From positions 248,001-312,000 of the forward strand of contig CAJNOL010000001.1 in the NCBI GenBank assembly GCA_905250125.1: 64,000 nt of DNA, given 5' to 3'. The stretch comes from Rotaria sordida (Eukaryota; Rotifera; Eurotatoria; Philodinida; Philodinidae). Below are positions 23,601 through 34,776 of this stretch, piece by piece (positions within the stretch are counted from its first letter, which is position 1; each line of letters starts with the position of its first letter). The notes beneath the pieces were generated by a model. The model ran no database searches. It saw nothing but the letters and a program-made list of their open reading frames with translations, and was not told where the DNA came from. Both the position numbers and the translations under genes were made by a program.

Positions 23601-26600
23601 TTGTTGTGTATTTATTATATTATTTGGTTTAGCTTTAATTGTTACTTTATGTATTGTATTTGGTAATAAACCAGATAATTTAAAACGATAAACACCAGCT
23701 TTAAGTGTTTGAACTTCAATATCATTAACAAATAATTTATGTACAATATCATTTGATGCTGGCCACCATGAAACAACAGCTGATGTTTGATTTATTCTAT
23801 CAACACGTAAATCACTTGGGGCATATGATAAATCATTTAAATTTCCATTTGTACCGGACATTGTTAATAATAAAGTACATTCTTGATCACGTGATAAACC
23901 ATGTTGACTTATTGTACGTATACTTATACGATGAAATTTTTCATTTAAATTTATATTTTCAATTAATGCACGTGTACGTTCATTAGCACGTATTGTTGTA
24001 TATAATGAATGATCAAGTAATACTTGATAACCAAGAATTTGTATTGTTGTTGATGGAGAATTCCATGCAATTAATATACTATTTGTTAAATATTTTTCAA
24101 CACGAAGATTTGTTGGATAAGGAACTAAAAACAATAAAATTTTTGTTTGTTTGTTTGTTTGTATTTTTTGTATAGTTTGAAAATTTTATTTACCATGTTT
24201 ACCAAATGTAAGACTATTAGTTGTTGTTGAAATATCTAATGGATTTCCATTTTGTATTGGTGTTACTAATATAAACAATGATTTTAATTATTTTCTATTT
24301 TGTAGATTTTTTATTTTCATTACTTTGTTTTCGATATGTTGTTGGAGTATTGATTAATGTATTTGAAGGAAATACATCAGAATCAATACTTGGAGTTTGT
24401 TCACAATGAGATGTCATTGTTTCTTCTAGGAAAAGAAGAAATTTAAAAAAAAAAAAAATAATAAAATTTTGTTTTTTCTGTACCGGAAAATATTTTTCCA
24501 GTTAATCGTTGAATTATATGTCGAACTGTTTCAGGTAAATCATTTGAATTTGTTATTTTTTCAATAAAATTTGATGGTATTAAACCATAACGACCTTCTA
24601 AATTTCTTCCATCATAAAATCCATCCTAAAATTTCATTACAAAAAAAAAAAAAACATTTTTTTTTTTTGAATTTTGTTAATTCAAATGCTGAGATAAAAA
24701 AAGAAACTAAACATTGATTTACTTCATCAACATCACCATAAATAAGATAATATTCTCCAACATTTAATGGTAATTCAACTTCTGGATGATCATTTGGGGA
24801 ACATTGTAATGGTTCATAAGAATATTTTGCTACAACTATTTGAGCTGTTTGATTATTTGGAAGAGATTTTATTTTTATTTCTTGATTTTCATTAGCTGTT
24901 ATAGATTGACTACCAGTTGATTTTAATAATGGTCGTTGTTGAATTGATGGTGATGGTAGTGGAGGAATATTATCATCAGTTGGTGATGTTTGAGAATCAA
25001 CCATTGTTGGCATTGGCCAATGATGTATTAATGGAAATATATTTGGATGATTATTTGAAAGTATTGTACCAGTTGATGATGGTAATATTCGATCACGTCG
25101 TGCTTTTAATGATTCAAATTCTAGAAGAATTTCTTCATGTTTTAATGATTGTAATTCAGTTTTACGTTCAAGATCATGAATTTTTTCCTTAAAATAAATA
25201 ATTTTTGTTTTTTTTTTTTAAATTTAATTAAATATACAAAATAAAATTATACTTCAAGTAAATGAATTGTTTCTTGATTTTCTTGTTTTGTTGTATCATG
25301 CATCTAGAAATATACATATGAAATTATAAAAGAATTATTTCCTTTTTCTTTTTTTTTACGAGGCTGACTTTTTGAAATTGTTCAAAATCATCTTGTTTTC
25401 TTTTTAATTCTAATTTATTAACTTCATTTTCAACATTTAGTTGTTTATGTAAATCACTTGTATCACGAAGAGATTTAATAATTGATTCTAATTCATGAAC
25501 TTTATTAATATATTGTTCATTTTCACGTCGTTTTATATCATATTCATCAGATTTTGTTAGCAAATTTGTTCGATATCGATCACAGTCTTGTGTTAACTAT
25601 TCAATTGATAGAAACAAAAAGAAAAATTGCAAAATGATATTTCATGACTTTCATTATTTATTTAAATATTTATTATTTTTTTTTTTCTTTCTCGAACTTA
25701 TATGCTGTCTATTAATGCATATAGTCATTACTAACCCGTTCATTAGTATTTGTTGCATTGCTAATTTCAGCGCGCATTTGCGTGTTTAGCATTGAAGCAC
25801 TCTCGAGCTCTTTGATCTAGAGGGTAAAAAAAAAATGTATCTCGAGAATAGAAACAAGAGAGAGAGAGAGACAAAGTAAGACGAGAAAGAAAAAAAGGAT
25901 GAATAGTATAGTTCAAGTACTTACAAGGCGAGCATTTTCCTTATTCAGATTTGTTAGTGCCATTGCATGATCGTCCAATTTTTTTTGCTGTTGACGTTAG
26001 AAGAAAGAAAAAAAAGCATAGAATAGAATAAAAAAAAGGAAAAAGAGGATGGTTTTCCTCATCATGCAATTGTGAATAGGTCGGTCTTCTTCGCTTCGCT
26101 GACACTGAATAAAGCGGACAAGCAAGCTTGCTCTATCAGTTCCGGAAACATGATCCTTATTTCTTTCTGTTGTGCATCTTACCCTTTACCCTCCATCTTT
26201 TTGACACTTTTTTTTTTCTTTTCTATATTGATATATACTTATAATGTACAAAAGGACTTACACTATATTGAACTTCTGATTCCAATCGTTCAACAGTTGT
26301 TTGTAAGTCTTGACAACGATCTTCGACAGCATTCATTGTTAAAAGATCATTTTCTAATTGTGTTTTTCTTAAATCAATTGCTTGAAATGTTTCTCGTTCT
26401 TCATTATATTTTTGTCTTATTATTTGTAAATCACGATTTTCAATTTGAAGATATTTTATTTCATCTAAACGTTTTTTTAATATTGTTTCATGTGATTCTT
26501 TCATTTGATTTCTTTCATCACGTAATAAATCATTAGCAGCATGTAATTGTTCATTTTCTAAACGAAATTTTAAATTTTCATCATTAAGATGTTTTATATC

Positions 26601-27554
26601 ATTTTCATAACTAATTTGATTTTCTTGATATTTTTCTTTTAATTCATTATAATTTAATTTTAATTCATTATATTGTATTAATAAATCATCACATTGACGA
26701 CGTAAATCAGTTTGTTCAATTGACCGTGTACGATCACGTGTTTCAACTTGTGTTAGACGTGCTAATTCATTTAGTAAATGTTCATTTTGATTTTTTAATT
26801 GTTCATTTTCCCGTAAACAATATTCATTTGATAATTTTTCATTTTTATATATTGTTTGTAATTCATTAAAATGTTCTTCAACATCAATTAGATGTGTATA
26901 TTTATCTTGAAGTTGTTTATATGCTTCCTCAAATTCAGCATATTTTTGAAGCTAAAACATATAAGAAAATAGACATTGTTTTTGAGGAGTTTGTTTGTCA
27001 TCTGTCTCTTTTAGTTAACAACAAAACGGATTTATAAGTATAAGACAAAGAACAAAAAGAAGTGCCTTAGATAAACTTGTCGGTTTTGTTCTTAACAAAT
27101 AGAGACAGAATGTACTTTGTTGGCATCAATAAGAAAGCAAAATAATATAAATGAAATTCTACAAACCTGTAATTTGAGCTTTTCAGTATTATCTTCATCA
27201 GAGCGTGCTAGACGATGTACTTCACTTTTTAGTGCTTCATTTGTATCTTGTAATGCTTGATAATGAAAGGGATCAATAGAATGTGTTGTGGAAGAATCGG
27301 TTCTTGAACGTGTACTTGTTGGTGTTATATAAGGTTGTGGTTCATTAATATTTGAAGAATTATGAGCAGTCGAAGGCTAGAAAAAAAAAAGAATGAAAAT
27401 GATGAAATCAAAAAAAAGCAGAAAAAAAACATTAAAACAAGAAAAATCTATTCATCAATTATCTAACCTGTGATATGGTATGTGGTAAATTCTGTTTTGA
27501 CGTTCGAACATCACGAATAAAACCAGTGAAACGAGGTGATGATGAACTCGTCAT
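20674..27554 (-). CDS. RIMBP: RIM-binding protein (active-zone scaffold), about 18 exons
   Basis: RIM-binding proteins link RIM and voltage-gated calcium channels at presynaptic release sites. The minus-strand ATG at 27554 begins MTSSSSPRFTGFIRD. The N-terminal half is coiled coil (27377-25090, with heptad-rich LQKYAEFEEAYKQLQDKY and many E/Q/L residues). A first SH3 follows (24840-24550, AKYSYEPLQ ... DGFYDGRNLEGRYGLIPSNF), then three fibronectin-III-like modules (24120-23870, 23835-23580 and 23500-23330, with WNSP, SWWPAS and VSWEQP signatures). Next come a Pro/Ser/Thr-rich linker, a second SH3 (21545-21300, LFIALFDYDPN ... VPSNMVSEI) and a third SH3 (21085-20900, MVAMFDYNPR ... GLVPSNFLKE). 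This SH3-FN3-SH3-SH3 order is diagnostic of the family. The reading frame closes with TAA at 20674-20676 after two tiny exons. Intron 22254-22914 is long and holds an inverted-repeat element. Confidence 0.92.
22416..22747. mobile_element. TA-flanked inverted-repeat element in RIM-BP intron
   Basis: The ends share the motif TTTTCAGTACTCAGAGT in opposite orientation (22418-22434 and 22729-22745), each bordered by TA (22414-22415 and 22748-22749). Inner arm words (AGCTTTTCATGACA near 22495-22508 and TGTCATGAAGTGCT near 22643-22656) extend the palindrome to almost the centre. It is 332 bases, has no coding capacity, and fills half of the 661-base intron. Confidence 0.85.
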
Positions 27555-28277
27555 AATAATAATTATTGTTTTTTTATTATTTTTATGATCAAACGAATCA
27601 ATCTGTGCTTTCTGTTTCCTTTCGTTTGCTTTAGTCTCGCCGTTTGTCTAAATTTGAGACTGCTACATACATACACATATACACATACACGCGAGCGTAA
27701 ATAACTAATATGATTATCTATGGAAAAGAGAAGAGTCTTCTGTAAACGGTAGTGATGTGATAAAAAAAATGTTCTATTTTTTTTCTCTCTCTCTCTCTCT
27801 CGTAACTGCAAGAGAAAATGAAAAGACGGGGGAAAAAAACGGAAAAAAAAACAGAACAGAAAGTGAGCGACAGAAATAGTCAGAAAAAAAAAGAGAATGT
27901 TCATCGACTAAACTCCAACGCTCGTGTGAGCGCATGCCGATGAAGATGTCTTTCTATTTGCACTTTTTTTTTCCTTCTTTTCTCACATGTCTTTCTTCCA
28001 ATACGATGAAGATAATAAGAATGAAGAAAAAAAGCAAGAAAGAGAAAAACCAGAGGAACTAACATAAAGAAAAAAAATATATATAGAACTGATTCAATGA
28101 AAAAAAAAAAGGAATTTTCCTTTTGAATATATACATTACAAAAAGGGACTTGTTTTTGTTTCCTCTACTTTTTTCTATCACGGAAATGAATCGAGCGACA
28201 ATGATAAAGAAGAAGGCATCTTTCTACCTCAGGGACAACCAATAATGTCGAAAGAAAACAGTTTCCGTCATTTTTTT
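27555..28277. promoter_or_regulatory. Upstream region of the RIM-BP gene
   Basis: These 720 bases lie between the RIM-BP start codon and the 3' end of the next gene upstream on the same strand. It carries a CT run (27785-27801), poly-A and poly-T tracts and a locally GC-richer patch near 27915-27945. It should include the RIM-BP promoter and 5' leader; I see no specific defensible motif and no acceptor-like AG directly before the ATG. Confidence 0.4.
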
Positions 28278-31200
28278 TTAATATGATGCTTGATGACTTA
28301 CGCGTCCATTTGTTCTCGAGTTCAACGATAATAATGATGATGATGATGATGACGATGATGATGACGTTATTGTTGAAGCTAAAAGACGTCGTTCAAGATA
28401 TAATTTTTCTATATTTGCCTGACGTAGAGCTGATTCAAAAAGATTGGACTATAAAAAATAATATAGTTGTTTTTTAATTGAATTTTGTTTTTTTCTTTTA
28501 CTTTGGATAATTGTTCAAGTCGAATATTTAATTGTTCAATTTCTTGATTTTTGTGTTTTAATAATTTTTGATATTCAACAGCATCTTTACTTGCTTGTTT
28601 AGCTAAAGCTCGTTTAATTAATTCTTTATCATGATCTTTCTAAATACAAAAAATATTAATAATATTTCTAAGATTATATTCATTTGTTTTCATTATTACT
28701 GGTTGATCTTGTTTTAATACTTCTAATTGCCACTCAAATCGTTTTACACGATCATGTAATTCAATATTTTGTCGTTGTAATGTCTGTTCTTGTTCATCAT
28801 ACACATGTTGATTCTAATTTTATAAGAACAAAAGATAATGAAAATAATAATGTATGATTAACTTCGAGAATAGAATTAACAAGTATATAAAAAAAAAAGA
28901 AATCCCTAAGCAGTTAGTTCTTTGTTGCTCCATAGCACATCGATGGTAATCATTTGAAATTTGCTTCTTTTCATTGAGCAGAAAAAAAGAAAATAACTCA
29001 AAAAGAAGAAAAATACATTTGAGATAGTCAGCTGATATAGTAAACAAATAAAAAAAGAAGCTATTAATATAACATTTATTAAACATATGTAGAAAGAGTT
29101 GTAGTAAAATATTATATTGCTATTAGAAGAAATGGGAATTATTTTTTTCTAAATTTTCGGTTTTCTTTTTATTGAAGAATGAGGTTTTTTTCTCCCTGAA
29201 AGCGAGTATATCATCTCAACTCTATAGAAACAAAATCACACTGAAGGACAAAAAGAAATATATAAAAAGCTTGAATAAATGTGAAAAAGACACATACGAA
29301 ATTCACATTGTTAATTCAAGACAAGAAAATAGATAAATAAGATTCAAGAACAAGAGAAAAAGTTTGTGTGATATAGATTTTTCTTAATCACTGGATTGTT
29401 GTTTTAAATAGGCGATTAAATCTTTTCGTTCATCGTCTTTTTTAAGTCCAGCAAAAATCATTTTGGTTCCAGGAATATATTTCTTTGGATCTTTCAAATA
29501 AATCCAAAGTGTATCACCACCCCAAGTTATATTTTTACTTTTATTAGCTTCACTATAACTAAAGCCTGGAACTTGACCAGTTTGTCGACCGAATAAACTA
29601 TGAAGGTTAGGTCCTTGTTTATTACCACCGCCTTTTTCTGCAGTATGACATTGAGCACATTTTGTCTTGAAAATTTTCGCACCTTTTTCTGGATCTCCAC
29701 CATCCCACTCACCACCACCACCAGATGCTTCAGCTTTTGAATCACCTTTACCACCACTTTTACCGCCACCTGATTTTGCATCACCACCACCACCACCAGA
29801 GGCTTTATCTTTTCCACTACTTTTATCACCGCCCCCTGAAGCATCTGCTTTTCCACCACCAGATTTATTACCACCACCACTTTGTCCTTCATTTTTTGAA
29901 CCACCTTTATCACCGCCGCCTGAAGCATCTGCTTTTCCGCCACCAGATTTATTACCACCGCCACCACTTTGTCCTTCATTTTTTGAACCACCTTTATCAC
30001 CACCAGATTTATTACCACCGCCACTTTGTCCTTCATTTTTTGAACCACCTTTATCACCACTATTCGCATCACCTTTACTGGCTTTGTTATCTTTACCAGC
30101 TGCTTTTCCACCACTCTGTTTTTCATCATCACCAGCCATTATTTTAAAGTAATTTTGAATTTTACTTCTGATTTATGTGTAAAAAATAAGTAAGTAAGTA
30201 AGTATGTATTCTGCGCAAATGCGTATACTTATCGAACTAAGAATGAAAGAGAATAACAAAAAAAGAAAAAAAACATGTGATATAGGGGAGGATAGAGAAA
30301 AAGAACTGACGTCAAATCAAGGTCAGCGCCTTGAATGAATCATCTATGACTGAATAGAAGAACGAAGATATCACGAGCAATTCATACAGACAGTGGCGAA
30401 TAAAAAGCAGAATGCGCAAAAAGAAAAAAAGAAATCTTTATTTGACTTACTGTTGAAATAACAACATCAGGATCACTACTTTTTAAAATTTGTATTGGTG
30501 CAATTTTTTTATATATATTTGCATTACTACCATCAACACAATTTGTTATTGACAAATTTTTTAATTGTTCAATATCATATGATTGTTCAGCAATACGTTG
30601 ATCACGTACAATCAATTGTCGTTGTAAATAACGTACAAGATCTTTTTGATCTTGTTTGCAAAATAAATTTAATTCATGTTCGTATTGTAGACGAAGTTTA
30701 GTAATTTTAGCTGATTTATCAAGGTCAGATTTACATTTAACCTAAAGCAAACAAACCATTAGTAAATGCACAACGCATAAAGATAAATTTTTGATTCATT
30801 TACTGTCTATATATTTACTTAAATCGAATAAAAATATATACAAAAAAAAAATGGTAAACGATTCGATTAATCAAATCATTTTTGTATATTTAAATGTAGG
30901 TGATATCTGTATATAAATATTAGTAAGAGAAAAGTATAAAAGAAAAGAAAAAAAGTAAATGTATGTATACATATGGATCATGAAGTTTTACTCGTCAAAA
31001 AATGATTAAAAAAAAACACAAAACTACCTGATCATTTACATTTGAATCTGTATCTCTATTAGACTTACTTTATAAAGTGTTTCTAATTGAGTCTTTGCTT
31101 GTTTTACTGTTGCTAATTCACGTTTAAGTTTATCAATTAAAGTTATCAGTACTAAATTTGATTTATCTTGTGGAATAGAATTTGTATCTTCATTAATATT

Positions 31201-31368
31201 AATACCATTTGTATCAGTATTACTTTTAAAAGAAGAATTTAATGATGATGGACCTGTTTCACATGTTGATCCTGATGATGAAGTTGTTGATGGTGTATAT
31301 AAATTAATTGATCTCGAATGAGCTTGATGATTAAAAAGTGTTTTAGTAAGGCTTGTTGTTTTCATCAT
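28278..31368 (-). CDS. Coiled-coil protein of unknown identity, five exons, hosting a nested gene
   Basis: The family is not recognised. Exon 1 starts at 31368 ([15 protein letters not shown]), has a Ser/Thr/Asn-rich disordered part and ends in a helix ([24 protein letters not shown]). Exon 2 (30742-30452) is strongly helical ([20 protein letters not shown], then [16 protein letters not shown]). After a 1.6-kb intron, exon 3 (28815-28700), exon 4 (28640-28503) and exon 5 (28453 on) continue the coiled coil ([36 protein letters not shown]). Every junction is phase 0. The frame can end at TAA 28278-28280 after a run of serines, but a good GTAAGT donor (28301-28296) just before this stop could instead splice onward into the RIM-BP exons, which begin in the same phase. 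It may therefore be a separate gene or an alternative 5' part of RIM-BP. Confidence 0.65.
29384..30139 (-). CDS. Cytochrome c with a long Gly/Lys/Ser-rich repeat extension, intronless
   Basis: Cytochrome c shuttles electrons from complex III to complex IV in the mitochondrial intermembrane space. The frame is 251 residues, against about 104-113 for normal cytochrome c. Residues 148-251 form a complete cytochrome c: [10 protein letters not shown] start, heme site CAQCH (Cys161, Cys164, His165), [14 protein letters not shown], the FSYSEANK segment and PGTKMIFAG with the axial Met at residue 227. These fall at positions 14, 17, 18 and 80 of the domain, exactly as in the canonical protein. Residues 1-147 are a hydrophilic low-complexity extension made of near-repeats ([15 protein letters not shown] followed by [13 protein letters not shown]). 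The ATG at 30139 opens the frame with no earlier in-frame exon. The gene has no intron, unlike its neighbours, and lies in the same orientation inside a 1.6-kb intron of the coiled-coil gene. Codon use resembles other local genes, so the frame looks functional. Confidence 0.88.
   Translation of the reverse strand: MAGDDEKQSGGKAAGKDNKASKGDANSGDKGGSKNEGQSGGGNKSGGDKGGSKNEGQSGGGGNKSGGGKADASGGGDKGGSKNEGQSGGGNKSGGGKADASGGGDKSSGKDKASGGGGGDAKSGGGKSGGKGDSKAEASGGGGEWDGGDPEKGAKIFKTKCAQCHTAEKGGGNKQGPNLHSLFGRQTGQVPGFSYSEANKSKNITWGGDTLWIYLKDPKKYIPGTKMIFAGLKKDDERKDLIAYLKQQSSD
29700..30070 (-). repeat. Imperfect tandem repeats coding the cytochrome c extension
   Basis: The plus-strand word TTTGTCCTTCATTTTTTGAA (encoding part of GSKNEGQS) occurs three times, near 29881, 29967 and 30026, and GAAGCATCTGCTTTTCC twice (29837 and 29923). 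Unit spacing is about 57-87 bases. The unequal spacing suggests growth by slippage or unequal exchange, and the region may vary in length between alleles. Confidence 0.8.
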
Positions 31369-32479
31369 TTTGATTGATTTATTTCAAATAATTTATCTAT
31401 TCATGACACATACTATTCATTGACTATGTAAAACAAGAAAAAAAACCAATAGAGAACATCATCTGTCAATAAATTCGGGCATGTACATTTTTATTTTGGT
31501 GAATGAAAAAAACCCAGCGAGAAAGAACGAATAGAGAGAGCAACAAGCGAAGAAAATCGATCAGATCCGATGTCAAAAAAGAGAAGCGTGAGAAAAAGAA
31601 ACAGAGAGAGACGTAAAAAGAGAAAAAAAAGATTCACCTGTTATACCTGTTCCTGAAAATGGGCGATAAATATAATAATGACTGTCCTTTTCATACGCTA
31701 TCAATGATAATGGTAACGTCAATAAAAAAAAACAGAAAACGAAATACAAGTGATACATATGTATATACGGATTCCTACAATTCATTGAAGAGGAGAAGCC
31801 CCGTTTAAGTAATGACTTGACTACATACTATCATAAGGAAATGATTAAAGGACAAATTCTAAAAGTGAGCTTCTTTTAAATCGAGCTTCTCAATAAAGTT
31901 TTTTATTATGCCATAAGAAGGTCATTACCTTGAATAGTTTCTCTTATATGAACAAAACCAACCGCAGGGCACTATATATATATATATATATATGTATGTA
32001 TGCAAACAGATGGGATCAGTGAAATTGATATTGAATGGTACTTCTTTTACCGTTTTTACGTCAATTACATATAGTTCTATGTATAAAAAACCACCTCATA
32101 TTCAATATTCGGAACAAGTATTGATAATGCTCATTTGTAAAATTTACCAAATAATAGATGGAGAAAAAAATGATTCACAAAGAGTGGCTATACATATATA
32201 TATATATATATAGAGTTTTAAGTGCCATTAGCTAAAAGAACCAGAAACCAATGATAAGCGTACGTATGTCATAGATTTTGGAATAAAGAATAAAAAAAGC
32301 ATTAAGGATTTGCAATTTAAAAGCATGCAGTGAAACCAGTCAAACGAATTCTTACATCACTATAATCCGTGAAAATTGAGTAAGATATTTTTTTGAATGA
32401 TGCCAAGTCATTATTGTTCGTTTCTACATGAAATAAAATACAAGTAAGGTATCACACATCTGATTTGATTTTAAAGAGC

Positions 32480-32513
<34 letters not shown>

Positions 32514-33017
32514 GATTTTTTCATTTTTTTTTCGTTCGCTCGGTTTCATACATTACGATTCTTTAAGATTTTTATTTGCCAATAATTGAACGAATTAAAA
32601 TTAAAAAAACATCCTCGTTGCTTTTCAAAAATAATGAATATTCAAATTTATTATTTATCTACTGGAATAAATCTTTATACTTTTCTACATCATAAATTTC
32701 AAAAATAAGTTCTTTTTATATTGGCGCTACTAACAACGTATACAAAAACTATTTGTAAATAACCCTGAAGAAAAGTATTGAAGCCTGTAAATCGATTAAT
32801 TATGAAAATGTTCGAGCTCATATTGGTTGTACATGAATAGAAAGTTGTCAAATGTAATAGATATAAATCAATACTAAATGCTGTAATTATTTTCATATGT
32901 ATTTTTTTTAATATTTCTATCGTTTAATGTTGAATTCAAAATGATATGACCATTTTACTTAATCATTTATTCTCTAGATTTATATCATTATTTTAATTGT
33001 AGATAAGTAATGAGAAG
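31369..33017. other. 1.65-kb intergenic stretch between divergent genes
   Basis: It lies between the start of the coiled-coil gene (minus) and the start of the small coiled-coil gene (plus), so it holds both promoters. I see AT repeats near 31972-31992 and 32197-32212, a TTGA repeat (32482-32510) and no gene. The open frame at 31992-32213 runs through AT repeats. Confidence 0.5.
32482..32510. repeat. (ATTG)n microsatellite
   Basis: About seven tandem copies of the tetranucleotide ATTG. Confidence 0.9.
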
Positions 33018-33497
33018 ATGACTGAAGGAACGGTTCGACGTACAACAAATACCGATGATAATTCATCAATATCAAATCGATTAACACGTACAACAATACG
33101 TGAAGCAAATAATCATTTACAAATGTTATATGCACGTAATCAAGAATTAGAACAAATAATTAATGAACAAAAAGAAGAATTAGATCAAAAAGATCTTGAA
33201 TATAAAAAATTATCAAAATCAAATCAATTACTTGAACGACATTGTCAACAATTACAAGCATTACTTGATGATCGAACACAACGATTATATGTTTATGAAC
33301 GAAAAGAAGTATTATTTCGAGAAACACTTGAACTAAAACCAGCTATCGAATCATTACTTGATGTATTAAATACATTTGAACAAGTAGATAATGCATCATT
33401 GTCATCCATTTCAATTAATGCTAAACCACTTCAATTTATACCACCAACTAGTAAAAAGAACAATACTGATGTCAATCATCGAATAGATACAGTTTAA
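33018..33497 (+). CDS. Small coiled-coil protein, single exon
   Basis: I do not recognise a specific family. The 159-residue frame begins MTEGTVRRTTNTDD and has a short disordered N-terminus, then a continuous helix with heptad hydrophobics (about residues 27-105, for example NHLQMLYARNQELEQII and LLERHCQQLQALLDDRTQRL). A second helical segment follows (ETLELKPAIESLLDVLNTF), then a polar tail ending in RIDTV. Stop TAA is at 33495-33497. The A/T-ending codon bias matches real genes nearby. An acceptor-like TTTTAATTGTAG lies 16 bases before the ATG, suggesting a spliced leader or a 5' untranslated exon. No in-frame 3' exon is needed. Confidence 0.7.
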   Translation: MTEGTVRRTTNTDDNSSISNRLTRTTIREANNHLQMLYARNQELEQIINEQKEELDQKDLEYKKLSKSNQLLERHCQQLQALLDDRTQRLYVYERKEVLFRETLELKPAIESLLDVLNTFEQVDNASLSSISINAKPLQFIPPTSKKNNTDVNHRIDTV

Positions 33498-34776
33498 ATT
33501 TAATATAGAAATAGTAGAGAGACTTCCACTGTATTAAATTTTCAGTCAGATTCTTATTCTATTTTTTTTGGTTGTATGCTAATATCATTTTCTTTTGTGT
33601 TGTAGTTAATATAATGTATAATAATAATAAAAAATTAAATGTTTTATGGGAAATTTCTTCATTATGCAAAAATGCTTATTTATCATTTTTAAGGCTTAGT
33701 AAGAAATAATGGCTTTATTTATTCTCATTTTAACTTTTCTCTTAATCTGTCTACTGTCCTGTCATATTAGTTCAAAGTTGTAGGTTTAACACATAGCTTT
33801 CTCACATTGAGTAGATGTTGTTATATAAAGTGCATGATTGTTATGCATTCATGCTATACTTTTCTCTATAGATTTCTAAATGCTTAAATAAGTATTTAGA
33901 AATTCATATCTGTTTTAGTTTATTGAATTCTTTCGTGAGTCTAAAAGCTTGTCATCGCTTCTATTTATCCTAAATAAAGTATTTGATAAAATAAATTTCT
34001 ATCGTACACAAAAAAGCGGTGTCCTTCATGAATATTAAGAATAAAATAACAAAAATCCTATGTATACCTAAGTAACTCAATCTCTAGTTAACCAATCAAC
34101 TGAATGAAACGAAGCATCCTATTTTATATCCAAATCATCACAGTCTAAATAAATATTCTAAAAACAAACAGTTTTTTGGTTTTTTTTTGTTGGTTACAAA
34201 TGTATTATGTATTAATACAACAATAAAACATATCTTTTCATCTTATATTCTTTCTTTTTATCATCAGCATCATTCTGACTATATATATAACAAAAAAAAG
34301 AGGAATAGCGAAAACGAGGAGGTATACAATTCAAAAAAAAAAGAAGGCCGAACATGAGTATGTGAGGTTCTAGAGATTTATATAAAAAAAAAGAACGAAC
34401 GAGGCAATCATAATCCATTTGAGTTGTTGGAAAAGTAGATTTCAGTAAATAAGAATAATAAATACACCAAACACTGTTCACACATTTCGTTGCTCGACAG
34501 AAGTTTAAAAAAAAAAACGAAACAATCTATATACAAACAAAAGAGTTATTTTAATAAACGCATACGATATTGAATAATATTACTCAGCTTACATCTATTT
34601 ATATATATATATATATTTGTGTGTGTGTGATAGAGAGAACAGAATCAATATCACATATATACTCTTCGAGTTAAAGAATAACAACGAACTAATTTGAGAT
34701 CGAATACTAAAGATGATGGCAACAGTATTATTTTTCGATAAAAAGAAAAATGATCAACAACAAGAAAGACTTTTTT
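33498..34776. other. Convergent intergenic spacer, 1.3 kb
   Basis: It separates the 3' ends of the small coiled-coil gene and the Mint gene. It is AT-rich, with an AATAAAAAATTAAATG stretch near 33625 that may act in polyadenylation, an AT/GT repeat near 34601-34628, and no supported gene. Confidence 0.5.

Noticed and set aside
29667..30152. Plus-strand Pro/Ser-rich open frames opposite cytochrome c
   Set aside because: They are the complement of the Gly/Ser-rich repeat coding strand; the minus strand holds the intact cytochrome c.
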